Numbered from the stretch's first letter, positions 20,225 to 30,500 are shown. The stretch is DNA of 64,000 bases from Herbaspirillum seropedicae (GCF_001040945.1 NZ_CP011930.1:2519704-2583703); one strand, 5' to 3'. Made by a program: numbers and translations. The notes: generated by a model from the letters alone, not told the origin.

Positions 20225-21532
20225 TCATCGATTGACCAGCTTGGCCGGCAGCGTCAGCGTGAGCAGGCCGCCGATGACCAGCGAAGCGGCCAGCACGTAC
20301 ATGCCGGCATTGGTGCTCTGGGTGGCGTCCTTCAACCAGCCCACCAGGAAGGGGCTGACGAAGCCGGCCAGGTTGCCCAGCGAATTGATCAGCGCGATCC
20401 CGGCTGCGGCGGCGGTGCCCGACAGGAAAGCCGTCGGCAGGCTCCAGAACAGCGGCAGGGTAGTCAGGATGCCGACGCTGGCCAGCGTCAGCGAGGCCAT
20501 GGCCAGGGTGGTGTTGTGGCCATACTGGGTGGACAGCAACAGGCCGATGCAGCCGATGAAGGCCGGGATGGCCACGTGCCAGCGGCGCTCGCGGCGGGCG
20601 TCGGCGCTGCGGCCGATGAGGACCATGGCGGCCGCGGCAAAGGCGTAGGGGATGGCCGTCAACAGGCCTACGTTGAGGGGATCGCTCACGCCAGTGGCCT
20701 TGATGATGGTCGGCAGCCAGAAGCTCACGCCATACAGGCCCATCACGAAGCAGAAGTAGATCAGCGCACCCAGCCAGACCCGGCCATTGGCGAACATGGC
20801 GCCCAGCGACAGGTGTTCCTTCTGGCTTTCTTCGTGGCTGATGTTGGCTTCCAGCAGGCGTTTTTCTTCTTCGCTGAGCCAGTCGGCGTCACGGATGCGG
20901 TCCTTCATGTAGAGGATCACCATCACGCCCAGGATCAGCGAGGGAATCGCCTCCAGGATGAACATCCACTGCCAGCCGGTATGGCCCCACACGCCCGGCA
21001 TGGCATGCATGATCCAGCCCGACAGCGGGCCGCCGATCACGCCCGAGAGGGCGATGCCGGTCATGAAGAGCGCCGTGATCTTGCCGCGCCGGGCGGCCGG
21101 ATACCAGTAGGTCAGGTACAGGATCACGCCCGGGAAGAAGCCGGCCTCGGCCACCCCCAGCAGGAAACGCATGATGTAGAACATCTCCGGCGTGGTGACA
21201 TAGGCCATGGCCCCGGAGATGATGCCCCAGGTAATCATGATGCGGGCGATCCACAGGCGCGCGCCGACCTTGTGCAGGATCATGTTGCTGGGCACTTCGA
21301 AGACGAAGTAACCCAGGAAGAAGATGCCCGCGCCCAGGCCGTAGACGGTGTCGCTGAACTTCAGGTCCTGCAGCATCTGCAGCTTGGCAAAGCCGACGTT
21401 GACCCGGTCCAGGTAGGAAGCCACATAGCACAGGAACAGCAGCGGCAACAGCCGCCAGGTGACCTTGCTGTAGGTCGCGTCTTCGAAGGATGCGCGTGCG
21501 CCGTCGGCGGCTGCGCCTGCTTGGTAGCTCAT
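20225..21532 (-). CDS. MFS transporter, anion:cation symporter (ACS) family
   Basis: A 435-residue, twelve-segment major facilitator transporter. The segment LCYVASYLDRVNVGFAKLQM in the first helix/loop is typical of the ACS family that imports organic anions such as tartrate, phthalate, galactonate or 4-hydroxyphenylacetate. I chose MSYQAG at 21532, preceded by GGAGCGAG. It lies beside an SDR dehydrogenase and an aldehyde dehydrogenase gene on the same strand, which suggests uptake of a carboxylated catabolic substrate. The substrate itself cannot be named. Confidence 0.88.
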   Translation of the reverse strand: MSYQAGAAADGARASFEDATYSKVTWRLLPLLFLCYVASYLDRVNVGFAKLQMLQDLKFSDTVYGLGAGIFFLGYFVFEVPSNMILHKVGARLWIARIMITWGIISGAMAYVTTPEMFYIMRFLLGVAEAGFFPGVILYLTYWYPAARRGKITALFMTGIALSGVIGGPLSGWIMHAMPGVWGHTGWQWMFILEAIPSLILGVMVILYMKDRIRDADWLSEEEKRLLEANISHEESQKEHLSLGAMFANGRVWLGALIYFCFVMGLYGVSFWLPTIIKATGVSDPLNVGLLTAIPYAFAAAAMVLIGRSADARRERRWHVAIPAFIGCIGLLLSTQYGHNTTLAMASLTLASVGILTTLPLFWSLPTAFLSGTAAAAGIALINSLGNLAGFVSPFLVGWLKDATQSTNAGMYVLAASLVIGGLLTLTLPAKLVNR

Positions 21533-21617
21533 GTCTCGCTCCAGATGTTGTTTGACGTGTCGTTGTTCTGCGTTGCCGGTTCTTTGTGACCGGTTGGCGG
21601 TGCCCAGCATTGTAGTG

Positions 21618-21653
21618 GCGGTGAGGGCATTGTCAAATCATTATCCTCACCGC
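21618..21653. promoter_or_regulatory. Perfect 9-bp inverted repeat upstream of the MFS gene
   Basis: GCGGTGAGG (21618-21626) and CCTCACCGC (21645-21653) are separated by 18 AT-rich bases that include TTGACA on the minus strand. It lies about 86 bases upstream of the MFS start. It could be an operator overlapping a promoter, or an mRNA hairpin. Confidence 0.5.
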
Positions 21654-21703
21654 TGGCATGAAGTTTTTTACACTTCGACCCTATTGAACACAGTTAAATA
21701 CGG

Positions 21704-22462
21704 TTAAACACAACGTCCGCCATCGACCTCGATGCACACCCCGGTAACGAACTCGGCCTCGTCCGAACCCAGGTAAAGGCAGGCATTGGCGATGTCTTCA
21801 GGGGTGGAGAAGCGACCCATGGGGATGGTGGCGACGAACTTCTTGCGGTTTTCCGGGGTGTCGGGCACGCCCATGAATTCCGAGAGCAGGCCCGTGGCCG
21901 AGATGACCGGGTTCACGCAGTTGACCCGGATCTTGTCCGGACCCAGCTCAGCGGCCATGGACTTGCTGGTGGTGATGACGGCGCCCTTGCTGCCGTTGTA
22001 CCAGGTCAGGCCCGGACGCGGACGGATGCCGGCCGTGGAAGCGATGTTGATGAACGCGCCGCCGCCCACCTGGCGGAAGTAGGGCACGAAGGTCTTGGCC
22101 GAGAGGAAGATGCTTTTCACATTGACGGCATAGACGCGGTCGAATTCGTCTTCTTCTACTTCCAGCATGGGGCGGTTGCGGTGGGTGGTGCCGGCGTTGT
22201 TGACGACGATGTCGAGCTTGCCGAAGTGCTCCAGGGCGGTGGCCAGCAACTGGTCCATGTCGGCGCGCTTGGAGACGTCGGCCTTGGCAAAGACCGCACG
22301 GCCGCCGGCCGCCTTGATCTCTTCCACCACCCGCAGGCCGCCGGCCTCGCCGATATCGGCCACCACGATGGCCGCGCCTTCGCGGGCATAGGCCTTGGCG
22401 ATGCCCTCACCGAAACCCGAACCGCCACCGGTGACGATGGCTACCTTGTCTTGCAAACGCAT
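21704..22462 (-). CDS. Short-chain dehydrogenase/reductase (SDR)
   Basis: A 252-residue classical SDR. The cofactor motif is TGGGSGFGEG, the structural motif NNAG, and the catalytic Tyr-x-x-x-Lys is YNGSKG, with the upstream catalytic Ser in NIASTAG. An acidic residue after the second strand (VVADIGE) suggests NAD preference. The start ATG at 22462 follows AAGGAG. Its neighbours (ALDH upstream, MFS downstream on the same strand) suggest oxidation of an alcohol or hydroxy-acid in a catabolic route. The exact substrate is unknown. An AT-rich stretch with two 10-mers (CAGTTAAATA, CGGTTAAACA) borders the stop codon. Confidence 0.9.
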   Translation of the reverse strand: MRLQDKVAIVTGGGSGFGEGIAKAYAREGAAIVVADIGEAGGLRVVEEIKAAGGRAVFAKADVSKRADMDQLLATALEHFGKLDIVVNNAGTTHRNRPMLEVEEDEFDRVYAVNVKSIFLSAKTFVPYFRQVGGGAFINIASTAGIRPRPGLTWYNGSKGAVITTSKSMAAELGPDKIRVNCVNPVISATGLLSEFMGVPDTPENRKKFVATIPMGRFSTPEDIANACLYLGSDEAEFVTGVCIEVDGGRCV

Positions 22463-22601
22463 GATGTGTCTCCTTGAAAGAAAGTACGAAAGAATCTGGC
22501 GCACCGACGGCTAGCCTGCGATACGGCCCTGAAAGGGCCTGCTCAGGACGAACGGTAGGTGGGTGATGGCGCCACGGATTGCGTGTTGGGTTGAACCGAT
22601 A

Positions 22602-24035
22602 TCAGCCGTGGCGGATGGCAATGGTCTTCAAGACCGTAAAGCCATAGAGCGCCTCGAAGCCTTTCTCGCGCCCGTGGCCGCTGGCCTTCACGCCGCCGAA
22701 GGGCAGTTCCACGCCGCCGCCGGCGCCATAGTTGTTGATGAAGACCTGGCCGCTGCGGATGGCCCGCGCCAGCCGCATCTGGCGGCCACCGTCGCGGGTC
22801 CAGACGCTGGCCACCAGGCCATAGTCGGTGCCATTGGCCAGGGCGATGGCGTGGGCTTCATCCTCGAAGGGCATGGCCGCCAGCACCGGACCGAAGACTT
22901 CTTCCTGGGCCAGGCGATGGCGCGGCGGCACGTCGCGCAGCAGGGCCGGCGCCTGGTAGAAGCCGCCAGTCGGCACGCCGGCGGCGATCTTGCCCTGTGC
23001 CGCCAGTGCGATGCCATCGCGCTGCGCATCCGAGAGGAAGCCGGCCACGCGTTCCTGCTGGGTCTTGCGGATCAGCGGACCACAATCCAGGTCCATCTGC
23101 GAAGACCCGACCTGCAACTGCGAGAACAATCCCGAGAGCCGCTCCAGCACCTGTTCATAGGCCCCGCGCTGCACCAGCAGGCGGCTGCCGGCCGAACAGG
23201 TCTGGCCAGCGTTCTGCACGATGGCGTTGACCACCACTGGCAACATGGCCTCCATGTCGGCGTCCTCGAAGACGATCTGCGGCGACTTGCCGCCCAGCTC
23301 CAGCGTCACCGGCGTGTGATGCTCGGCGGCGGCGCGCACCACCAGCTTGCCGACATTGGGCGAACCGGTGAAGGAGATGTGGTTGACATCGGGATGCTTG
23401 ACCAGCAGGTCACCCGCCTCGTGGCCATAGCCGGTCACGATGTTGAGTGCGCCCTCGGGGAAACCGACTTCGGCGGCCAGCTCGGCCACCCGCAGGATGG
23501 ACAGGCAGGCATCCTCGGCCGGCTTGACCACGCAGGTATTGCCGGCGGCCAGGGCGCCGCCCACGCAGCGCCCGAAGATCTGCATCGGGTAGTTCCAGGG
23601 CACGATATGGCCGGTCACGCCATGCGGTTCGCGCAGGGTCAGGACCGTGTAGCCGGCCTGGTAGGGGATGGTGTCGCCATGCAGCTTGTCGGCAGCGCCG
23701 GCGTAGAACTCGAAGTAGCGCACGATGGCGGCGGCGTCGGCGCGGGCCTGCTTCATGGGCTTGCCGCAGTCGCGGCCTTCCAGCTGGGCCAGTTCTTCCT
23801 GGTGATCCTGGAGCTTGTAGGCCAGCTTCATCAGCAAGCGGCTGCGCTCGGCGGCGGAAAGCCTGCCCCAGGCGCCCTCATAGGCAAGCCGGGCGGCCCT
23901 CACGGCCTGGTCGATGTCGGTGGCGTTGCCGCGTGCGATGGCGTCGAAGGGCTGGCCGTCGGAGGGATCGAGGACGGGGATGCTTTCGCCCGAGGTGGGC
24001 GCGACCCAGCGGTTGGCGATGAAGTGCTGTTTCAT
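22602..24035 (-). CDS. NAD(P)-dependent aldehyde dehydrogenase
   Basis: A 477-residue ALDH-superfamily enzyme. It has the VPWNYPMQIFGRCVGGALAAGN entry motif, the FTGSPNVGK cofactor loop, the general-base Glu in LELGGKSPQ and the nucleophile Cys in QNAGQTCSAGSR. The C terminus has the usual PFGGVKASGHGREKG. The start MKQHFIANRW at 24035 is standard. It is divergent from a GntR regulator gene and upstream of the SDR and MFS genes, so it likely oxidises the aldehyde produced by the SDR. Substrate specificity is not readable. Confidence 0.92.
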   Translation of the reverse strand: MKQHFIANRWVAPTSGESIPVLDPSDGQPFDAIARGNATDIDQAVRAARLAYEGAWGRLSAAERSRLLMKLAYKLQDHQEELAQLEGRDCGKPMKQARADAAAIVRYFEFYAGAADKLHGDTIPYQAGYTVLTLREPHGVTGHIVPWNYPMQIFGRCVGGALAAGNTCVVKPAEDACLSILRVAELAAEVGFPEGALNIVTGYGHEAGDLLVKHPDVNHISFTGSPNVGKLVVRAAAEHHTPVTLELGGKSPQIVFEDADMEAMLPVVVNAIVQNAGQTCSAGSRLLVQRGAYEQVLERLSGLFSQLQVGSSQMDLDCGPLIRKTQQERVAGFLSDAQRDGIALAAQGKIAAGVPTGGFYQAPALLRDVPPRHRLAQEEVFGPVLAAMPFEDEAHAIALANGTDYGLVASVWTRDGGRQMRLARAIRSGQVFINNYGAGGGVELPFGGVKASGHGREKGFEALYGFTVLKTIAIRHG

Positions 24036-24209
24036 GGCGGTGCGTTCCTTGGTGGCTGGAGGTGGGGACGCAACAAGAGCAGCAGGGCGGCAGGCAGGGG
24101 CGCAGAATCGCCACGGCCCGGCCACAGACGCGGGGGTCGCAGACGGTCGGCGAGGGCTTGTCTCCTGGATCTTGTTGGTTTTTCTGGGGAGTCAATCTAA
24201 GCCAGTGCA

Positions 24210-24233
24210 GACAAGCTGTCAATTGAATTTACT
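24210..24233 (-). promoter_or_regulatory. Operator-like motif, copy 1 (ALDH/GntR intergenic)
   Basis: Read on the minus strand, this 24-mer matches copy 2 (25110-25133) at about 16 of 24 positions, as GTAAAT-N3-A-N-TGACA-N-CTTG. On the plus strand it includes the short palindrome GACA-AGC-TGTC. It lies between the divergent ALDH and GntR genes, a natural place for a GntR operator. Confidence 0.45.
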
Positions 24234-24330
24234 ACTTTGCTGACTGCCTGCCCTGCATGACTGGCCGCTTACCCGGCAAATCCGCTACCATGCGCAACAG
24301 TACAGTAGCCACCCCGGAAAGACCGAATCG

Positions 24331-25107
24331 ATGCCCAACACCAGCAAGCCGGCGCGCGCCGGCGCATCCAGCGACATCCTGAACCTGGCCGCAGCCGGTC
24401 TCGGGCCGGTACGTCCTGAGCGCTTTGCCGAACGAGTGTATGAAACCCTGTTCCATGCCATCGTGGAAGGCCGCATCACGGTGGGCAGCAAGCTGCCTTC
24501 GGAAAACGACCTGGCCACGCTCTTCGAGGTCTCGCGCCCGGTGGTGCGGCAGGCGCTGGACCGGCTGCGCGAAGACCAGTTGGTGGAATCGCTGCGCGGT
24601 TCCGGCACCTATGTGAAGGAAAAGCCCGGGCTGGCCCCGGCCCAGCCCGGGGCGGAACCCGAGACCCGCATCGGCCACATCATGAACGGCCTGGAACTGC
24701 GCCTGGTGATCGAGCCCGAATGCGCCGCCATGGCCGCGCTGCGCCGCAACCGCCAGGACCTGGACAGGATGGAGCGCCTCCTGGAAGGGTTCGAAGCGGC
24801 CAACCGGGTGGGCGGCATCGCCCACCATTACGATTTCGGCTTCCATGAAGCCATTGCCACGGCCACTGGCAACCTGCGCTTCGTGCAGGTGATGAAGACG
24901 CTGGAATACGATGTCAGCCATGCCGTCAACATGCTGCGCCACCTGATGCATATCGCGCCCTGGAAGCGCTCGCAGGACGCCATGGACGAGCACCGCCAGA
25001 TCTTCGAGCTGATCCGCGTGCAAGACGCCGAAGGGGCGCGCCGCGCCATGCGCGGTCATATCGAGAACGCCCGCACGCGCATGTTCAATAGTCGGCCGGG
25101 ATTGTAG
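24331..25107 (+). CDS. GntR-family regulator, FadR subfamily (FCD domain)
   Basis: A 258-residue transcription factor. The N-terminal winged helix (about residues 30-100) includes LPSENDLATLFEVSRPVVRQALDRL and the wing SLRGSGTYV. The FCD ligand domain follows (about 115-245), with metal-binding-type histidines in FHEAIATATGN and at HRQIFELIRV and HIENARTRM. FCD regulators usually sense organic acids. It is divergent from the ALDH gene and probably controls the ALDH-SDR-MFS genes. Similar motifs lie on both sides of this gene. Confidence 0.9.
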   Translation: MPNTSKPARAGASSDILNLAAAGLGPVRPERFAERVYETLFHAIVEGRITVGSKLPSENDLATLFEVSRPVVRQALDRLREDQLVESLRGSGTYVKEKPGLAPAQPGAEPETRIGHIMNGLELRLVIEPECAAMAALRRNRQDLDRMERLLEGFEAANRVGGIAHHYDFGFHEAIATATGNLRFVQVMKTLEYDVSHAVNMLRHLMHIAPWKRSQDAMDEHRQIFELIRVQDAEGARRAMRGHIENARTRMFNSRPGL

Positions 25108-25109
25108 AT

Positions 25110-25133
25110 TGTAAATAATACTGACAACTTGCT
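25110..25133 (+). promoter_or_regulatory. Operator-like motif, copy 2 (GntR/LysR intergenic)
   Basis: This plus-strand copy of the GTAAAT-N3-A-N-TGACA-N-CTTG motif begins three bases after the GntR stop and ends about 50 bases before the LysR start. It is oriented opposite to copy 1. It may mediate control of the LysR gene. Confidence 0.4.
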
Positions 25134-25184
25134 TTACAGCGACGCCAGACACCCGATACCCGATATCACACAGGACCCGCCCGC

Positions 25185-26126
25185 ATGGAATTACGCCAAC
25201 TGCGCTACTTCGTCGCCATCGTCGATCACGGCTCGCTGTCACGGGCGGCGCGCGCCTTGCACATCGCCCAGCCGGCGCTGACCCAGCAGATCCGCCAGCT
25301 CGAAGACGAGCTGGCCGCCCAGTTGCTGCACCGCTCGGCCCAGGGCGTCATCGCCACCGACGCCGGCAAGGTGTTCTACGAGCACGCCCTGGCGATCTTG
25401 AAGCAAGTGCAGGACGCCAAGCAGGCCGTCGGCCAATCCGCCGACAAACCCTCGGGCACGGTGGCGCTGGGCATCCCGCAGAGCGTGTCCAATGCGCTGG
25501 CCTTGCCTTTGTTGAACGCGGTGCGCTCGACTTACCCGGAAATCACGCTGCAACTGACCGAGGAGTTGACCGGCAACCTGATCACCCAGCTCAAGTCCGG
25601 CCGCATCAACCTGGCTGTGCTGTTCGACGACGGCCAGCTGTCTTCCTTTGCGGCCACGCCCATGATCGAGGAAGAGATGATGTACATCACCCGCGCCAAG
25701 TCGCAATACGGCGTGGCCGGGCGCAAGAGCGTGCCGCTGGCGCGCGCCATCCAGGCGCCGCTGATCTTGCCGGGCCTGGCCCACGGGGTCAGGCCGCGCA
25801 TCGAGAACCTGGTGCGCTCGCAGGGCATGAGCCTGGACAACGTCATCGAGATCAACTCGGTGGCCATCCTCAAATCGGCCATCCTGGCCGACATCGGCGC
25901 CACCATCCTGCCGGTGGCGCCCTTGCTGGCCGACATCGAACGCGGCGAGATGGTGGCCCATCGCATCGCCGGCGAGCGCATCTCCCGCACCCTGGCGCTG
26001 TGCGCCTCGCGCAATATTCCGCTGACGACGGCGGCGGCGGCGGTGGAGCAACTGGTGCTCGATGTCACCGATGAATTGTGCCGCTCGGGGCGCTGGGGGC
26101 ATACCGAATTGCTCGAACGGGAGTGA
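25185..26126 (+). CDS. LysR-family regulator, Nac/Cbl-like
   Basis: A 313-residue LysR-type regulator. The HTH is at residues 1-65 (MELRQLRYFVAIVDHGSLS, then AARALHIAQPALTQQIRQLE). The effector domain follows, with GIPQSVSNALALPLLNAV and the ITLQLTEELTGNLITQLKSG segment that resembles Nac-type regulators. It sits 77 bases after the GntR gene on the same strand, so the two regulators may be co-transcribed. The target is unknown; the neighbouring catabolic genes are the first guess. Confidence 0.88.
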   Translation: MELRQLRYFVAIVDHGSLSRAARALHIAQPALTQQIRQLEDELAAQLLHRSAQGVIATDAGKVFYEHALAILKQVQDAKQAVGQSADKPSGTVALGIPQSVSNALALPLLNAVRSTYPEITLQLTEELTGNLITQLKSGRINLAVLFDDGQLSSFAATPMIEEEMMYITRAKSQYGVAGRKSVPLARAIQAPLILPGLAHGVRPRIENLVRSQGMSLDNVIEINSVAILKSAILADIGATILPVAPLLADIERGEMVAHRIAGERISRTLALCASRNIPLTTAAAAVEQLVLDVTDELCRSGRWGHTELLERE

Positions 26127-26360
26127 GCTGAGACGCTTGCTTGCCTCCCTGCCTCCTTGTGGAGGACGATTCAGTTTTTTTGATGTTACGCGCAATTTGC
26201 GTTTTGACTACGCGCTTCGGTTACACTAGCCGGTCCTGTCCGGCATGCTGCACTGCGGTATCCGGAAGCCTGTCAGGGCGCGCGGGGGCGCGCCACGGGC
26301 GGGAAGGGTTCCGAGTCTTTGCGCCATTTTCACCTGCCCTGAGGGGGCAGCCACATTGGG

Positions 26361-27548
26361 ATGAATGCAGCTACTGCCAGTATCGCACTGGCCCTCGTAC
26401 AGTTTTGCGGCGGCCTGATCATGGCGGGCCTGTTCATGAACATGCCCAAGGAACACTGCACGCGCCTGTGGGCGCTGTCGGGCCTGTGCGGGGCGGCAGG
26501 GATCTGTCTCATGCTGGTGGGCTACAACCACATGGGCGACGTATGGAATCCGCTGGCCCTGCTGGCGGGCAATACCGGCCTGTTTTCCTGCTGCCTGCTG
26601 GCCTGGGCCGGCTTGCGCAGCTTCTACCAGCGCCGCACCGGCTGGTGGCCGTGGCTGCTGGTGGGCTTCTATGCCTTCCTTTTCTCGCTCCTGCTGCTCT
26701 ACCAGGTCAGTTTCACGCAACGCAGTTATCTGGCCTTGGTCGCCCTGCAGCTGACGTTCTGGCTGGCCCTGGGCGAATTCGCGCGCGGCATGTCGGGGCC
26801 GCATGCGCAGCGCTATGCGCGCTGGAGCTTCGGGCGCTGCATCGGCATCGTCTCGCTGCTCATCTTCATCAGCACGCATGTGGCGCGCTTTGTCCTGTCG
26901 TTCTCCCATCCTGAACTGTTCATCCCGCCGGCCATGAGCAATATCGGCGTGGCGCTGATCTATCTGATTCCCCTGAGCGGCTCCTTGCTGTTCTCGGTGT
27001 CGCTGATGATGATCTATTTCGAACGCCTGCTGGCCGACAGGCAGCGCCTGGCCACCGAAGACCAGCTCACCGGTGCGCTGAACCGGCGCGAGCTGGTGCG
27101 TTGCGGCGAGTTGCTGCTGGCGCGGGCGGTGGAGCGCAAGAGCGTGCTGGCGCTGGCCTTCATCGATGTCGATCACTTCAAGCAGATCAATGATCGCCAT
27201 GGCCACCTGGCGGGTGACCGCGTGCTGGCCGGCATTGGCGCCACCCTGGCCCAGAGCTGCCGCCCGGGCGATGTGTTGGGCCGGTATGGCGGCGAGGAAT
27301 TCTGCGCCGTCTTTCCCGGCGTCGACCATGACCAGGCCTGCCAGATCGGCCAGCGCCTGCTGGAGTCGGTGCGCACCCAGCGCTTCGAGCATGGTCATCC
27401 GGTGACCATCAGCGTCGGCCTGGCGGTCTTGCAGCCGGGTAACCAGCGCAGCTGGGATGAACTGGTACACGAAGCCGACCTGGCCCTGTATCGCGCCAAG
27501 AACGAGGGGCGCAACGCCTACCGCATGGCCATGTCGTTCGGCCATTGA
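26361..27548 (+). CDS. Membrane-bound diguanylate cyclase (GGDEF)
   Basis: A 395-residue protein. Residues 1-215 contain about six or seven hydrophobic segments, without a recognisable periplasmic sensor. A C-terminal GGDEF domain follows (about 225-390), with an intact active site RYGGEEF and an upstream RPGD inhibitory I-site, so it should make cyclic di-GMP from two GTP and be subject to product inhibition. The metal-binding strand FIDVDHFKQINDRHGHLAGD is complete. No EAL domain is present. The stop lies eight bases before the convergent dnaE2 stop. The input signal is unknown. Confidence 0.92.
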   Translation: MNAATASIALALVQFCGGLIMAGLFMNMPKEHCTRLWALSGLCGAAGICLMLVGYNHMGDVWNPLALLAGNTGLFSCCLLAWAGLRSFYQRRTGWWPWLLVGFYAFLFSLLLLYQVSFTQRSYLALVALQLTFWLALGEFARGMSGPHAQRYARWSFGRCIGIVSLLIFISTHVARFVLSFSHPELFIPPAMSNIGVALIYLIPLSGSLLFSVSLMMIYFERLLADRQRLATEDQLTGALNRRELVRCGELLLARAVERKSVLALAFIDVDHFKQINDRHGHLAGDRVLAGIGATLAQSCRPGDVLGRYGGEEFCAVFPGVDHDQACQIGQRLLESVRTQRFEHGHPVTISVGLAVLQPGNQRSWDELVHEADLALYRAKNEGRNAYRMAMSFGH

Positions 27549-27556
27549 GACGCCAT

Positions 27557-30500
27557 TCAAAAGAAATCCCGGCTGCGCGGTTGCAGTTCCCCCAGCAGAT
27601 GGGTCCAGTCTTCCAGCCGGCCCGCCACCAGGTGACGCACCTCGCCGTGGCACTGCCAGCTGCCATATACCCCCAGCAGACGCGCATTCAAGACTTCGCT
27701 GCGCTGCCGTTCCAGCACCGCAGGCCAGATGATCACATTGGCCGAGCCGGTCTCGTCTTCCAGGGTCATGAAGATCACGCCCTTGGCCGTGCCGGGCCGC
27801 TGGCGCACCGTGACGATGCCGCAGCAGCAGGCGAACTGGCGGTTCTGCAGGGTGTTGAGATCTGCCACGCTCATGAAGCGCCGCCGCTGCAAGGTCGGGC
27901 GCAGCAGCGCCAGCGGATGGCGGCGCAGCGTCAGGTTCATGGCGCGGTAGTCGTCGATGATCTGGTCACCTTCGCCGGGAGCGTCCAGTTGTACGGCGTC
28001 ATCGCCCCGGGGGGCGCTGCGCAGCAGATCGCGGTCGGGCACCGCGCCCACCGCATGCCAGAGCGCCTGGCGCCGGTGGCCGGCCAGTTCGCGCAAGGCA
28101 TCGCCTGCCGCCAGTGCCTGCAGGGCAGGGCGGTCCAGCCCGGCGCGCCGGGCCAGGTCATCCACATCGGCAAAGGGCCGTTGGGCGCGGGCTTGTTCGA
28201 TGCGCTGGGCGGCCTCGGCCGGCATGCTGCGCAGCAGGCTCAGGCCCAGCCGCACGGCGGGGCGCGCCCCTGCGGATGAGGGCAGTTCCAGCGTCGATTC
28301 CCAGCGGCTGCGCACCACATTGGCCGGCAACACCTGCACGCCGTGCCGACGCGCATCCTGGATCAGTTGCGAAGGGGAGTAGAAGCCCATGGGCTGGCTG
28401 TTGAGCAGGCCGCACAGGAAGGCTTCCGGCTCATGGCACTTGAGCCAGCTGCTGAAATAGGTCAGCAGGGCGAAGCTGGCGGCATGGCTTTCGGGGAAGC
28501 CGTATTCGCCAAAGCCCTCGATCTGCTTGAAGATGCTCTCGGCGAATTCGCGCGAATAGCCATTGTCGGTCATGCCCAGCACCAGCCGTTCATAGTGCGG
28601 CCCCATGCCGCCCTTGCGTTTCCAGGCCGCCATGGAACGGCGCAGGTCATCGGCCTCGCTGGGCGAATAGCCGGCGGCCTCGATGGCCACATCCATCACC
28701 TGTTCCTGGAAGATGGGGATGCCCAGGGTGCGCTCCAGCACCTTCTTGATCTTGCCGCTCTTGCTGGTGTTGTCCGGATAGTCGAAGCTGCCGCCCTCGC
28801 GCACCAGCTCGCGCCGTCGCAGGTAGGGATGGACCATGCCGCCCTGGATAGGACCGGGCCGCACGATGGCCACCTGCACCACCAGATCGTACTGGGTGCG
28901 CGGCTGCATGCGCGGCAGCATGCTCATCTGCGCCCGGCTTTCGATCTGGAACACGCCGATGGTGTCGGCCTTGCAGATCATCTCGAAGGTGGCCGGGTCT
29001 TCCCGCGGGATAGCGTGCATCTGCATCACCTCGGGCAGGCCGCGCCGCAGGCTGACCAGTTCCAGCGTGCGGCGCAGGGCGGTGAGCATGCCCAGCGCCA
29101 GCACATCGACCTTGAGCAGCTTGAGCGACTCCAGGTCATCCTTGTCCCATTCGATGACGCAGCGCTCCGGCATGGCCGCATTCTGGATCGGCACCAGCCG
29201 CGACAGTTGCCCGCGTGCGATCACGAAACCGCCGGTGTGCTGCGACAGGTGGCGCGGGAAGCGCAGCAGCTTGCCGGTGATGCTGGCCCACAGGCCGATC
29301 TGCGGCAATTCTGGGTCCAGCCCGGCTTCGGCAAAGCGCGCCAGCAATTCTTCGCGGCTGTCGAACCAGTGCTGCGACTTGGCCACCGCATCGACGATGG
29401 CCGCATCCACCCCCAGCGCCTTGCCGACCTCGCGCAAGGCCCCGCGCGGGCGATAGCTGTGCACGGCGGCGGCCAGCGCGGCGCGGCGGCGGCCATATTT
29501 GCGGTAGATGTGCTGGATCACTTCTTCGCGGCGCTGGTGCTCGAAGTCCACGTCGATGTCGGGCGGTTCTTCGCGTTTTTCACTGATGAAGCGGGCAAAC
29601 AGCAGGCGCGTGGAGGTGGGATCGACCTCGGTCACGCCCAGGCAATAGCACACCGCCGAATTGGCCGCCGATCCCCGCCCCTGGCAGAGGATGCCGCGTG
29701 AACGGGCGAACTGGACCAGGTCATAGACGGTGAGGAAATAGGCTTCATATTCCTTTTGGGCGATCAAGGCGAGTTCGGCCTCGATCTGTTCGCGCACGCC
29801 TCCCGGCAGCCCTTGCGGATAGCGCTTGGCGGCGCCCGCCAGGGTTTGCTGGCGCAGGTAGTCGGCCGCGCTCATGCCCAGCGGCACCAGTTCATCCGGA
29901 TATTCATAGCGCAGCTCGGCCAGGCTGAAGCGGCAATCGGCGGCGATGGCCAGGGTCTGGGCCAGCGTGGCCGGCGTATGCACCATGCCCAGCCGCACCC
30001 GCGAACGCAGATGCTGCTCGGCATTGGGCGCCAGCGCATGGCCGCATTCCTGCACCGGCTGGCCCAGGCGGATGGCGGTCACCACATCCTGCAGGTACTT
30101 GCGCGAGCGCTGGTGCATCTGCACGTCGCCCACGGCGGCCAGGGGCAAGCCATGGCGGCGCGTGGCGGCCTCCAGCGCGGCCCGGTGCAGGTCATCCAGC
30201 GGGCGGTACAGGCGTGTGATGCCCACCCAGGAGCGGCCCGGCGCCAGCGGCGCGAACCAGCGCAACTGGGCGTCGAGGGTCTCTTCATCGGCGGGATAGT
30301 CCGGCACCAGGATCAACTGGCAGTCCGGCAGGGCGCGCAGGTGCGACAAGGCCGGTGGCGGGCCGCTCAGGTCTTCCGGATGGAGCAGGTAACTGCCTTT
30401 GGCGGCGCGGGTGCGGGCCAGGGTGATCAGCTCGGAGAGGTTGCCATAGCCCTCGCGGTTCCTGGCCAGCGCGACCAAGGTCAGGGCTGCCAGCGGATGG

